Of a DNA stretch of 64,000 bases, positions 15,463 through 24,336 are shown one piece after another (the first letter of the stretch is position 1; the number at the start of each line of letters is the position of its first letter). Source of the DNA: Opitutia bacterium (GTDB taxonomy: Bacteria; Verrucomicrobiota; Verrucomicrobiia; Opitutales; Opitutaceae); NCBI GenBank assembly GCA_016187925.1, contig JACPIS010000002.1, forward strand, positions 62,001-126,000, read 5' to 3'. The translations under genes and the position numbers were made by a program. The notes under the pieces are model-generated. The model worked only from the letters and a program-made list of their open reading frames with translations. It was not told where the DNA came from and did no database searches.

Positions 15463-18123
15463 CTATCTGTAGAGAGAGATCACGTCCTCGTTGCGCACCC
15501 AGCCGGTCTGGCCGCCGGTGAAGTTCAGGCGCGTCCAGCCGAGGAAGGTTTTGTCGGCCACGGCGATCGAGCCGGCCGAGAGCGGCGAGGTCTTTTGCGC
15601 GGTGTCGGCTTCGGTCGGAATGCTGCGGAGCAAACTCGGCTTCCAGACAATGACGGCCGCGGGATCGGCGAGCTGACCGTAGGTGCGCAGGCTGAATGTC
15701 GCCGCCGCGGCGAGCAGGATGGCCACGAGGATGGCGCCCAGCGCCGTGGGCCGGGCCCAGCCGCCGATCTTCTTGTAGCCTTTCAGCAAAAGCACGATCA
15801 GCGCGGCGGCGATGAGCAACGAGGCGGCGACGAGCACCAGCTGCCACTCGGCGGGTGAGGCGGCGCGCGCCAGTTCGTAGCGGCCTTCGCCGCGGGAAAA
15901 CTCCACGAGCTCCGGCGGCGCCATGCCGGAGCGCTGCAACCCGAGGGCGAGATCCCAGCGGGTGGTCTCGTGGCGCGGGTTCAGCACGAAGCCGCTGGTC
16001 CAGTGCGCGGTGGCCTCGGCCCAGCGGTCCTGCTGGGCGAGCGCCAGTCCGAGATTGTGCCGTGCGGTCCAGTCGGCCGGGGCGTTCGCGACCGTGGTGC
16101 GCCAGGCGGCCTCGGCGACGCCGAATTCGCTGCGCTTGTAGGCATCGCCCGCGCCGTCGGCGCGGAGCGTACCGGGCACGAGCAGCAGCGCCAGAGTGAA
16201 GAGGAACGGCAGCAGATGGCGCGGGGCAAACAGCGAGAACGGCGGCCAGCCGGGTACCTTGACGGTCTGCAACGCGTTCTCGGCGCGGCTCAGCCAGTCC
16301 TTCGGCAGCGCGCCATCGCGGCCGTGCAGGGTGCGGTCGGCCTCGGTCCAGAGTGCGGCCCAGACGGGCGCGGCGTCCTTGGAAAAAATGGTCACGCGAC
16401 CGTGCACGAGCGGCGCGCCGGGCGCGGCGTGCGGGATTTCCCAGAGGGCGGTGGCGTGATCCTGCCAGAGCCGGAGCTGAGCGCTGAGCGCGGAGGACGG
16501 GACGCCGGACGCGCGGATTTCCGCCAGCAAACTGACGAGCGCGGCGCGGGCTTCGCGGCGGCGGCGCTGCGGGTCGTGGGCGCGCGAACGCGCGGCGGCG
16601 AGCCAGCCCCAGACGAGCAGCACCAGAGCGGTGGCCGGCAACGTGGCCGCGAGCCAGAGGCCGCCGGTGTTGAACGGCGCAAAACTGCGGCCGGGTCCGG
16701 GCAGCGGGTCGCGGGGGAGATTTTCCGGCGGGACGGGCGGCACGGCGGTCGGTGCGACCTGAGCCGCGGGTTGGGTGCTGCCCGACGGCAGGTTGAGCGA
16801 AAATTGCACGGGCCCGGTCGGGGTGGCCGTCTGGATCGGGGCGACGCCGGGGCCGACGTTCACCGTCACGGGCTCGGTCGTGATGGTCTTGTAGGTGCCG
16901 CTCGCGGTGTCGAAGTAGGTGAACTTGACCGGCCCGAGCGTGTAGCGGCCGGGCTTGGCGGGCACGAGCACCACGTCCTCGCTCAGCGTGCCCTCGAACA
17001 GCGAGTTGTCCTTCATCGCGCGCTTGGATTTCGGCTGCACGACCTGGAAATCGTTCGAGACTTCGCGCTGCGGCAGGCCGGCGATGTCGGGCCAGTTGCC
17101 CGTGCCGGCGAGCTCGAGCGTCCACGTCACGGGCTCGCCGACGGCGGGCGCGGTGGGCACGACCTTGGAAACGAGGCCGAACTGGCCGACGGCGCCGGAG
17201 AAGTCCGCCGGGCCCGACGGCAGCGGGCGCACCGCGACCTCGATCGGCTCGGTCGTGAGCACGCGCTGCTCGAGCGAGGGCGAGGAGAAGAAGCCGAAGC
17301 CGGAGGTGCCGACCTGCATGTTCACGATCTGGCTCGCGGGCTTGATCATGAAGTTGCCCGGCTGCTTGACATAGCCACGGGTGGTCTGGGTGGCGACGAG
17401 GCGGCGCTCGCCGCGCAGCATCGTTTCGGACGGCTCCGGCTTGCTCCATTCCTCGATGACCAAAGGCGCGGGCTGCCAGTCGACCGCGCTCGCGAGCGAG
17501 TGAAAATAGCGTTTCACCATGCTGAGCGTGTAGGTGACGGGGAAAACCTCGCCCGCCCACACGGTGACCTTGGGAATGGTGATCTTGACGGAGGAGATGT
17601 CGTCCAGCGCCACACCGGTGTTGCCCACCGTGGCGTCACCCACCGTGTAAGTGGCAGCGGCGACGCGCACGGGGCCCTTGTCCGTCGGTACGTCGAACGC
17701 CGGGATGGCGATTGTGGCGCGCCTGGTCGGGCGGACGGGGTAGGTGAACGAGAAGCGGCGCGTGACCTTGAAGTTAACCATCTCGGTCTGGCTGCTGGTG
17801 GAGGGACGGCCGAAGACCAGGCCGTCGACCTGCGGGAGCCGGAGATTGTCGGCGTCGGGTTCGCAGTTCTCGAAACTCAGCGACAGCTCGCTGACTTGGT
17901 TGAAGCCGAGCTGCCCGCCGGGCGGATCCCAGCGGACGGTTTGGGCGCGCAGTGTCGTGCCTGTGACGAGGGTGGCGACAAGCGTGCAGAGGAGGAGCAG
18001 GGGCGCGGCTCGCGTCGGCAAGGATGTAGGCGCCTGCTTGCAGGCGACAGTGCGCAGGGTCGCCTGCAAGCAGGCTCCTACAGGTCGGGAATGAGCGGCG
18101 AACATGGAAAACGAAAAGGGCAT
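15463..18123 (-). CDS. BatD-BatE fusion: periplasmic Bat protein with TPR and SH3-like C-terminus
   Basis: About 886 residues. The start ATG (18123) overlaps the batB stop codon. A signal peptide core (APLLLLCTLVATLVTG) is preceded by an unusual 25-residue stretch encoded by an inverted REP pair; a TTG at 18021 would skip it. Beta-sandwich BatD modules follow (WDPPGGQLGFNQVSELSL, ITIPKVTVWAGEVFPVTYTL), then a transmembrane helix, then a BatE-like part with a second membrane helix, TPR-like helices (ADWTARHNLGLALAQQDRW) and a terminal SH3-like domain (GWTRLNFTGGQTGWV). Bat proteins form an envelope complex with MoxR, linked to stress or aerotolerance in other bacteria. It is the last gene of the moxR operon. 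Confidence 0.85.
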   Translation of the reverse strand: MPFSFSMFAAHSRPVGACLQATLRTVACKQAPTSLPTRAAPLLLLCTLVATLVTGTTLRAQTVRWDPPGGQLGFNQVSELSLSFENCEPDADNLRLPQVDGLVFGRPSTSSQTEMVNFKVTRRFSFTYPVRPTRRATIAIPAFDVPTDKGPVRVAAATYTVGDATVGNTGVALDDISSVKITIPKVTVWAGEVFPVTYTLSMVKRYFHSLASAVDWQPAPLVIEEWSKPEPSETMLRGERRLVATQTTRGYVKQPGNFMIKPASQIVNMQVGTSGFGFFSSPSLEQRVLTTEPIEVAVRPLPSGPADFSGAVGQFGLVSKVVPTAPAVGEPVTWTLELAGTGNWPDIAGLPQREVSNDFQVVQPKSKRAMKDNSLFEGTLSEDVVLVPAKPGRYTLGPVKFTYFDTASGTYKTITTEPVTVNVGPGVAPIQTATPTGPVQFSLNLPSGSTQPAAQVAPTAVPPVPPENLPRDPLPGPGRSFAPFNTGGLWLAATLPATALVLLVWGWLAAARSRAHDPQRRRREARAALVSLLAEIRASGVPSSALSAQLRLWQDHATALWEIPHAAPGAPLVHGRVTIFSKDAAPVWAALWTEADRTLHGRDGALPKDWLSRAENALQTVKVPGWPPFSLFAPRHLLPFLFTLALLLVPGTLRADGAGDAYKRSEFGVAEAAWRTTVANAPADWTARHNLGLALAQQDRWAEATAHWTSGFVLNPRHETTRWDLALGLQRSGMAPPELVEFSRGEGRYELARAASPAEWQLVLVAASLLIAAALIVLLLKGYKKIGGWARPTALGAILVAILLAAAATFSLRTYGQLADPAAVIVWKPSLLRSIPTEADTAQKTSPLSAGSIAVADKTFLGWTRLNFTGGQTGWVRNEDVISLYR
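18025..18082. repeat. Inverted pair of a 24-bp REP inside the batD coding start
   Basis: TGTAGGCGCCTGCTTGCAGG (start of the 24-bp copy 18025-18048) and its near-perfect reverse complement at 18059-18082 flank 10 bases. A single copy of the same unit is at 50368-50391, between genes. Here the pair is translated as part of the BatD N-terminus. Confidence 0.85.
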
Positions 18124-19955
18124 CACCAATCCTTGCCTTTCTTGGGCTGCTTCTGCTGCTGGCCTTGCATGATCTGTTGGAGCTTGGCGGGAGAATCCTG
18201 ATTGCGGACCTGATCGAGCTTTTGGAGCGGCATGGCGAGGTCGGGGTCGAGCGGCTGCTCCTCCTTTTTCTCCTTCTGGCCGCCGACCTTCTGGGTCTGC
18301 TGCTGGGGCTTCGGTGGAGGCGGGTTCTTTTTGTCCTGCTGGTCCTTCATATCACCGAAGGCATCCTGCTTTTGCTGCTGTGGGGTTTGCTGGTCCTGTT
18401 TCTGTTGCTCGGACTGTTGCTGCTTCTGCTGCTCCTGCTGGTTCTGGTCCTGGTTTTGATTCTGCTGGTTTTGTTGGTTCTGCTGCTGCTGTTGCTTCTG
18501 TTGATCCTGTTTTTGCTGGTCCTGCTGTTTCTTTTTTTCCTCTTCCTGCTTCTTGCGCAGCTCCTCCAACTCCGCGCGCAGGCGCGGCCAGTCGGCGGCC
18601 TGGGCGTCCAGTTTCTCGCCGAGGTCGACCGCCTGCAGGGCGTCGCTGATGACGCCCTCGGGCGCCTGTTGCTGGGCGGACTTGATGCGCTGGCCGTAGG
18701 TGATGGTCGTCTGGGCGAACTCGGCGCAATCCTTCGCCGCGAGCGCGTCCTTGGCCGAGAGCCGCACGACCGTGGTCGAAAGCGGACCAGCCAGCGTGTC
18801 GGCGGTGGTGGGCGTCTCCGCGGCGGCGACGGTGGGCGGAGCGCCGAGGGCTGAGAGCCAGAGGAGGGCCAGGACCAGGCTGGCGGAGGCGGCAGTCCTG
18901 GCGCTTTGCATTCCGCGTTCCGCATTCCGCGTCCGGGCCTTGCCCAGCGGCAGCGCGCGTTCGCGCGGGCGGACGGGGAATTCGGCCCAGAAACTGATGA
19001 AGAGCAGCAGCAGACCCGGCGCGAGGAACCACTGGAAGCGCTCGATGAGCCGCGCCGTGTTCTTCTCGGAGAACTGGCCTTTCTTGCCGGCCTCAACCGT
19101 CTGGCGCAGCAAGGCGGCGAGGTCGACCCATGAGCTGGCGTCGGAGTACGCGCCGCCGGTGACCTGCGCGAGTTCCTGCAAGGTGGAACTGTTGAGCCGC
19201 GAGAGCACGACGGCGCCGCGGTCGTCCTTCACGAAGCCACCCAACGAGTCGGGGATGAATGAACCCACGGCCGTGCCGACGCCGAGGCCGATGACGCGGA
19301 TGCCCTTGGTCTTCATCTGCTCGATGAGCGGCTTCCAGTCCTCGTCGGTCGCCTCGCCATCGCTCAGGATGATGAGGTAGCGGTCCGCGGCGGAGGTGCC
19401 GAAGGCCTGGATGGAGGTCTCGAGCAGCGCCCGGTAGTTGGTGCCGCCCTCGGGCAGATAGTCGGGGTTCAGCGAAGGCAGAAACTCCCGCAAGATCTCG
19501 TAGTCGGCGCTGAGCGGGCTCTGGAGGAACGCCGTGCCGGAGAACAGCACGAGGCCCACGCGCTCGCCCTTCAGGCCGTCGAGCAGCGAGGTGATGAGCA
19601 GCTTCGTGCGCTCGAGGCGCGACGGCTTCACGTCCTGCGCGAGCATGGATTTCGACAGATCGACGGCGATAAGCACCTCGCGCGACTGGTCGAAGACCTG
19701 CTCCTCGACGACGCCCCACTGCGGCCGGGCGAGGGCGATGATGCACAGCGCCAGGCCGAACCACAGCCAGAGGCGCGGGCGCGTCTCGGCTGTCGTATGC
19801 TGTGTGCCGAGCGAGACGTCGAAGGCGCCCGCCCAGGCGCGGGCGATCTTGGGCCAGTTGGCCGCGGCCTGCGCCCGGTGCCGCGCCAGTTCCCACGAGA
19901 ACAGGAGCACGAGCGGCACGAGCAGCCAGAGCAGATGCGGCGAGTGAAAGTTCAT
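18123..19955 (-). CDS. BatB-BatC fusion: membrane vWA protein with glutamine-rich tail
   Basis: 610 residues. The N-terminal hydrophobic helix, a second helix at about 62-78 and the vWA domain with MIDAS DLSKS (99-103) match BatB. A third helix at about 310-330 closes the vWA part. After a linker partly encoded by a heptamer repeat, a second signal-like helix (SLVLALLWLSALG) starts a BatC-like segment with charged helices and an extremely Gln-rich run (about residues 465-560). The vWA domain probably binds a partner through divalent metal in the periplasm. Its ATG overlaps the batA stop (ATGA) and its stop overlaps the batD ATG, so all three are coupled. Confidence 0.87.
   Translation of the reverse strand: MNFHSPHLLWLLVPLVLLFSWELARHRAQAAANWPKIARAWAGAFDVSLGTQHTTAETRPRLWLWFGLALCIIALARPQWGVVEEQVFDQSREVLIAVDLSKSMLAQDVKPSRLERTKLLITSLLDGLKGERVGLVLFSGTAFLQSPLSADYEILREFLPSLNPDYLPEGGTNYRALLETSIQAFGTSAADRYLIILSDGEATDEDWKPLIEQMKTKGIRVIGLGVGTAVGSFIPDSLGGFVKDDRGAVVLSRLNSSTLQELAQVTGGAYSDASSWVDLAALLRQTVEAGKKGQFSEKNTARLIERFQWFLAPGLLLLFISFWAEFPVRPRERALPLGKARTRNAERGMQSARTAASASLVLALLWLSALGAPPTVAAAETPTTADTLAGPLSTTVVRLSAKDALAAKDCAEFAQTTITYGQRIKSAQQQAPEGVISDALQAVDLGEKLDAQAADWPRLRAELEELRKKQEEEKKKQQDQQKQDQQKQQQQQNQQNQQNQNQDQNQQEQQKQQQSEQQKQDQQTPQQQKQDAFGDMKDQQDKKNPPPPKPQQQTQKVGGQKEKKEEQPLDPDLAMPLQKLDQVRNQDSPAKLQQIMQGQQQKQPKKGKDW
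18909..18936. repeat. Degenerate heptamer repeat (CATTCCG/CGTTCCG), four units, inside batB/C
   Basis: CATTCCG, CGTTCCG, CATTCCG, CGTCCGG follow each other at exact 7-bp spacing. They encode part of the linker between the BatB and BatC halves (ARTRNAERGMQSAR). Confidence 0.7.
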
Positions 19956-21043
19956 GCGGTTTTCGGAGGTAGGGCCGGACCGCTGGGCCGGCCGGTATCC
20001 CGCGGCGCGCCCAGCGGTCGCGCCCTACCTTTGGGCCATTGCGGCGGCACGGCGAAGAGCGCGCCGAGGAACAGCAGCACCGCGCCGGGCGTGGCGAACC
20101 ACATGAACAGCTCCGTGGTGATCAGGTAGGACTTTGCCTGGAATTCGATCTTCTGGGCCTTGTCGATGGCGGCGAAGGCCTTTTCCGCCGTGTCGATGTC
20201 CATCGCGCGGAAGAATTTTCCGCCGGTCGCGTCGGAGATGGCGTGCAGCTGGCCTTCGTCGAGGTCGGAGATGGCGCGGCGGTAGCCGATCTTGTTGCCG
20301 CTGTCGTCGAACACCGGCATGGGCACGAGGCCGTCGCGGCCGGCGCCGATGGTGTAGACCGGCACGGCGCGTGAGCGGGCGATCTCGGTGGCTTGCTCGG
20401 GCGTGAGCAGCCCGCGGTTGTTGGCGCCGTCGGTCATGAGCACGACGAAGGCGCCCTTGCGCTTGTTGCCCTCTTCGCGGCCGGCCTGCTCGAGGCGCGT
20501 GAGCGAGACGCCTAGGCCGTCGCCGATGGCGGTGCCGTCCTCGATCATGCCGATCTTGAGGCGCTCGATCTGGCGCGCGAGCCAGTCGTGATCGAAGGTC
20601 AGCGGAGCGAGCGTGTACGCGCGGCCGGAGAAGACGACGAGCCCGATGCGGTCGCTCGTGCGCTGGTTGATGAAGGCCTGGATGATGGGCTTGATCGCCT
20701 GGAGGCGGTTGATGCGCTCGCCGCCGCGCTCGTAATCCTCGGCCAGCATCGAGCCGGAGAGGTCAATGGCCAGCATCAGGTCGTAACCCTGCTGCTTCAC
20801 CTCACGCTTGTCCTCGACGATCTGCGGCCGCGCCAGCGCGAGCACGAGCAGCACGAGCCCGGCGGTGGCCAGGTAGGCGGGCCAGCGCGAGGTGGGGAGG
20901 ATGGTCGGTTTGTGCCACGCGGCGGCGAACGGCACCACGAGCACCGGCGCGCCGCGGCGCCCGCGCACCCACACGAGCAGCGGCAACGCCAGCAGCGCCA
21001 GCAGCCAGAGCGGATCGTGGAAGGTGTAGTTGGTGAACGTCAT
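19952..21043 (-). CDS. BatA-like membrane vWA protein
   Basis: 363 residues from the ATG at 21043, which has a GGAG ten bases upstream. Two N-terminal helices (about 10-27 and 56-70) lead into a vWA domain with MIDAS DLSGS (94-98), DGTAIGDGL and LMTDGANNRG. A C-terminal helix is at about 318-340. The last 25 residues (GRARPLGAPRDTGRPSGPAL...) are encoded by a REP-like palindrome rather than a conserved domain. It partners with BatB in the Bat/MoxR envelope complex. The stop overlaps the batB ATG. Confidence 0.88.
   Translation of the reverse strand: MTFTNYTFHDPLWLLALLALPLLVWVRGRRGAPVLVVPFAAAWHKPTILPTSRWPAYLATAGLVLLVLALARPQIVEDKREVKQQGYDLMLAIDLSGSMLAEDYERGGERINRLQAIKPIIQAFINQRTSDRIGLVVFSGRAYTLAPLTFDHDWLARQIERLKIGMIEDGTAIGDGLGVSLTRLEQAGREEGNKRKGAFVVLMTDGANNRGLLTPEQATEIARSRAVPVYTIGAGRDGLVPMPVFDDSGNKIGYRRAISDLDEGQLHAISDATGGKFFRAMDIDTAEKAFAAIDKAQKIEFQAKSYLITTELFMWFATPGAVLLFLGALFAVPPQWPKGRARPLGAPRDTGRPSGPALPPKTA
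19967..20030. repeat. REP-like palindrome at the 3' end of batA
   Basis: AGGTAGGGC at 19967 and GCCCTACCT ending at 20030 are the arms; GGACCGCTGGGC and GCCCAGCGGTCG pair inside. The whole element is translated as the BatA C-terminus. It belongs to the GGTAGGGC...GCCCTACC group also found at 22170, 51374 and 59712. Confidence 0.75.
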
Positions 21044-21054
21044 TCGACGAAAAC

Positions 21055-21153
21055 TCCAAACGCCAAATTCCAAACGCCAAAGCCAGCAGCGCGCGGCTGG
21101 CAGCGCGATTCGGTGGGCGTGGTTTGGGATTTGGACATTTGGCGTTTGAGATT
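21055..21153. repeat. Inverted heptamer-repeat arms between DUF58 gene and batA
   Basis: TCCAAACGCCAAAT is repeated twice in tandem at 21055-21081 (7-bp words TCCAAAC and GCCAAAT). The reverse-complement words (TTTGGGATTTGG, CATTTGGCGTTTGAG) occupy 21121-21155. The arms could fold on each other within the 120-base space. Confidence 0.7.
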
Positions 21154-21163
21154 TGCCGCTGCG

Positions 21164-22153
21164 CTAGCGGCGGTTGCCTGCCGCCATGCGGGTGTGGAAG
21201 AAGCGGACGAGCGCCTCCAGCCGTTCCTCGTCCGTGCGGACGGTGAGGCGGCTGAGCGGGTCGGGGAAGAGATCGCGGAACTTCTGCTCGCGCTCGGCCA
21301 CCCAGGCGGCGTGCGCGGCGCGTTGCGCGGCCGAGGCGGCGTTGAGGTTCACGAGCCGGCCGGCGACGGGATCATAGGCCGTGAGCATGCGTCCGGTGGG
21401 CAGCTCGCGCTCCCAGGGATCGTCGACGCGGAAACCCATCGTCTGATAACGCCGGGTCAGCACGGTCCAGCCCTCGGGGGCGATGCACGGGGGAAAATCG
21501 CCCAGCCAGATCATGATGCTGTGGCGCGGCGCGGCGTGCGCGAGCATCCGCCAGGGAATGATGGCATGCTGAGTGCCGAGTGCCGGGTGCTGAGCGCCAG
21601 AATCAGCGGCCGGCTTTTCCGGCCCTCCGCGCTCCGCGTCTAGCCCTCCGCTGTCCAACGCCGGCGCGGGCTTGCCGAGCAGCGTGGCGGCGGCGTGCAT
21701 GATCTGGCCGCGACCGCGCACCGGCTCCTTGAGCGTGTAGCCTTCCGGCGAGGCGTGCAGGTAGCCGACGCGGTCGCGGTTGACGGCGCCGAGCATCATG
21801 ACGAGGCCGGCGAGCTCGAGCAGCGCCTCGCGCTTGGATTGCGCGCCGGAGCCGAACTGCAGGCTGACGCTGTCCTCGAACACGATGAGCAGCGTGACTT
21901 CGCGTTCCTCGATGAATTTTTTCCGGTAAGGCTCGCCGAGGCGGGCGGTGACGTTCCAGTCGATGTCGCGGATGTCGTCGCCGTAAGTGTATTTGACGAC
22001 CTGATCGAACTCCATGCCGCGGCCGCGGAAGGCCGAGCGATACTCGCCGCTGAGCACGTTCTCCACCGCATGGCGCACGCGCCACTCCAGCTGCCGCAGG
22101 AGCGCGAGCTGGGAGGTGACGAGGGAAGTGTGCTCTGTAAGGGGGTTCGGCAT
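21164..22153 (-). CDS. DUF58 domain protein of the MoxR/Bat operon
   Basis: 329 residues from the ATG at 22153 (MPNPLTEHTSLVTSQLALLR); the frame upstream is a translated palindrome. The DUF58 signature is clear: SGEYRSAFRGRGMEFDQVVK, YTYGDDIRDIDWNVTARLGE, PYRKKFIEERE. A degenerate vWA-like portion follows. Near the middle about 35 residues (LDSGGLDAERGGPEKPAADS...) are encoded by tandem repeats and break the domain. These proteins sit between MoxR and BatA in many operons and are thought to link the ATPase to the vWA proteins. Confidence 0.88.
   Translation of the reverse strand: MPNPLTEHTSLVTSQLALLRQLEWRVRHAVENVLSGEYRSAFRGRGMEFDQVVKYTYGDDIRDIDWNVTARLGEPYRKKFIEEREVTLLIVFEDSVSLQFGSGAQSKREALLELAGLVMMLGAVNRDRVGYLHASPEGYTLKEPVRGRGQIMHAAATLLGKPAPALDSGGLDAERGGPEKPAADSGAQHPALGTQHAIIPWRMLAHAAPRHSIMIWLGDFPPCIAPEGWTVLTRRYQTMGFRVDDPWERELPTGRMLTAYDPVAGRLVNLNAASAAQRAAHAAWVAEREQKFRDLFPDPLSRLTVRTDEERLEALVRFFHTRMAAGNRR
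21568..21598. repeat. Degenerate heptamer repeat (GCTGAGT/GCCGAGT) inside the DUF58 gene
   Basis: GCTGAGT, GCCGAGT, GCCGGGT, GCTGAGC at exact 7-bp steps, followed to 21656 by a further low-complexity stretch (CCCTCCGCGCTCCGCG). It is translated as an in-frame insertion in the protein. Confidence 0.7.
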
Positions 22154-22169
22154 CGCGGGGTTTTTCAGT

Positions 22170-22212
22170 TGGTAGGGTGAACCGCGGCTCGGCGGGACGC
22201 CTCGCCCTACCA
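22170..22212. repeat. REP-like palindrome between moxR and the DUF58 gene
   Basis: TGGTAGGGTGAACCGCGGCT opens the element and CGCCTCGCCCTACCA closes it, giving a long hairpin in the 66-base space. It is the same group as 19967-20030. Confidence 0.75.
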
Positions 22213-22219
22213 CGGGAAA

Positions 22220-23224
<1,005 letters not shown>

Positions 23225-23362
23225 AAGGGTGTAGTGAAGGGAGGCGGGAGGAAGCTGACAAGAGCCGAACAGGTGAAAGCCGCGGCGTCTGCGGCGAAAG
23301 GCGGCAGGCGGGGGTTGATTTGACTGTGGGCTGGGCAGTTGGTTTCAATTTCCGGGTAAACC

Positions 23363-23770
23363 ATGGCCGATTTCCCCGACATCGTTGAAGCGCCGCTGCG
23401 TGCGCGGTTTGTCTCCCTGGGCGTGCGGCCGGAGGACGTGGAGGAACGGTTCGTGCGTGGGACGGGGGCCGGCGGCCAGAAGATCAACAAGACCTCGTCG
23501 ACGGTCGCTCTCCGCCACCGGCCGACCGGAGTCGAGGTGCGGATCCAGGACGAGCGCTCGCAAAGCCAGAACCGGGCGACGGCGTGGCTCGCGCTGGCCC
23601 AGAAACTGGAATGGCGCCGGGCCGAGGCGGCCAACGCCGCCCAGGCCGAGCGCGAACTCGTCCGCCGGCAGAAGCGCCAGAAATCCCGCGGCCAGAAGGT
23701 GCGGATGATCCAGTCCAAGAAACACCGCGCGAAGATCAAATCGGCTCGCGGCCGCGGATACGATGATTAG
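23363..23770 (+). CDS. Release-factor-like protein with GGQ domain only (mtRF-R/C12orf65-like)
   Basis: 135 residues. The peptidyl-tRNA hydrolysis loop GTGAGGQKINKTSS carries GGQ at residues 37-39, followed by the RF signature VEVRIQDERSQSQNRATAW. Codon-recognition domains of RF1/RF2 are absent. The C-terminus is strongly basic (RRQKRQKSRGQKVR), as in ribosome-rescue factors, where the tail enters the empty mRNA channel. It probably releases stalled peptides; the closest type seems C12orf65/mtRF-R rather than ArfB. The stop codon overlaps the convergent toxin gene stop. Confidence 0.88.
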   Translation: MADFPDIVEAPLRARFVSLGVRPEDVEERFVRGTGAGGQKINKTSSTVALRHRPTGVEVRIQDERSQSQNRATAWLALAQKLEWRRAEAANAAQAERELVRRQKRQKSRGQKVRMIQSKKHRAKIKSARGRGYDD

Positions 23771-24048
23771 CCGTTCAGTTCCTGTTTAAAATGGACGATG
23801 GTCACCACTTGCAGGGTGCGGTCCGAAATGGCGTAGATGATCCGATAAGGAGGCTCGTGCACCTCCCTGAACTGGGCCTCGGGATATTCGTGCACCCGGT
23901 GTCCCCGGGTTGGAGCCTGTGCAGCTGCTTCGATTCTCGCGAGGATTCGCAGGATCATCCGGTCGGCATAAAACGTGGAGTCGCGCGCGATGTAGGCGTG
24001 GATGGCCCGCAGCTCGTTTCTGGCCCTGACTGACCAGAGAATGTTCAA
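23767..24048 (-). CDS. ParE/RelE-type toxin
   Basis: 93 residues read from a TTG at 24048. The ParE fold shows in VRARNELRAIHAYIARDS, YADRMILRILARIEAAA, the REVHEPPYRIIYAI strand pair and a final VVTIVHFKQ. Its TTG overlaps the TGA of the upstream antitoxin (TTGA), a standard toxin-antitoxin arrangement. The tail overlaps the stop codon of the convergent release-factor-like gene by a few bases. Whether it poisons gyrase or cleaves mRNA cannot be told. Confidence 0.85.
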   Translation of the reverse strand: MNILWSVRARNELRAIHAYIARDSTFYADRMILRILARIEAAAQAPTRGHRVHEYPEAQFREVHEPPYRIIYAISDRTLQVVTIVHFKQELNG

Positions 24049-24260
24049 GTGTGGCTGGCGAATTCCTTGCGCACGGAGGCGTGCAAAACTGTGCGTCCAG
24101 CACGGATGTCGGCCAGACCGGCATCGATTTTCTGGCGAACGTAGACGCGATACATCAGGTCGTCCCACGATGCGTTCGCCGGAAGCTCGCGCACCAGCTT
24201 CAGTGCATCGGCCTTGATCCCTTTCCTAGTCTTTTTGACGGCGAGCATGAGGCCAACCAT
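24045..24260 (-). CDS. Antitoxin of the ParE-type pair
   Basis: About 71 residues from ATG 24260, or 67 from ATG 24248 (MLAVKKTRKGIKADALKLVR). The segment LPANASWDDLMYRVYVRQKI, then DAGLADIRAGRTV, is the common pattern of short antitoxins paired with ParE toxins. There is no obvious ribbon-helix-helix start; the DNA-binding mode is unclear. It precedes and overlaps the toxin. The frame stays open further upstream through low-quality sequence that overlaps the neighbouring membrane gene. Confidence 0.8.
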   Translation of the reverse strand: MVGLMLAVKKTRKGIKADALKLVRELPANASWDDLMYRVYVRQKIDAGLADIRAGRTVLHASVRKEFASHT

Positions 24261-24336
24261 GGAGCCAAAGCTCGCGAAAGCAAGACGCAGGAAATCCAGT
24301 GCCGAAGGACCGATGCGCGCGGACGGCTGGTGAGCT

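Noticed and set aside
15970-18201. A 743-codon plus-strand frame antisense to batD/E, and similar ones at 29916-32300 and 25401-27560
   Set aside because: All are shadows of genes with clear families on the opposite strand.
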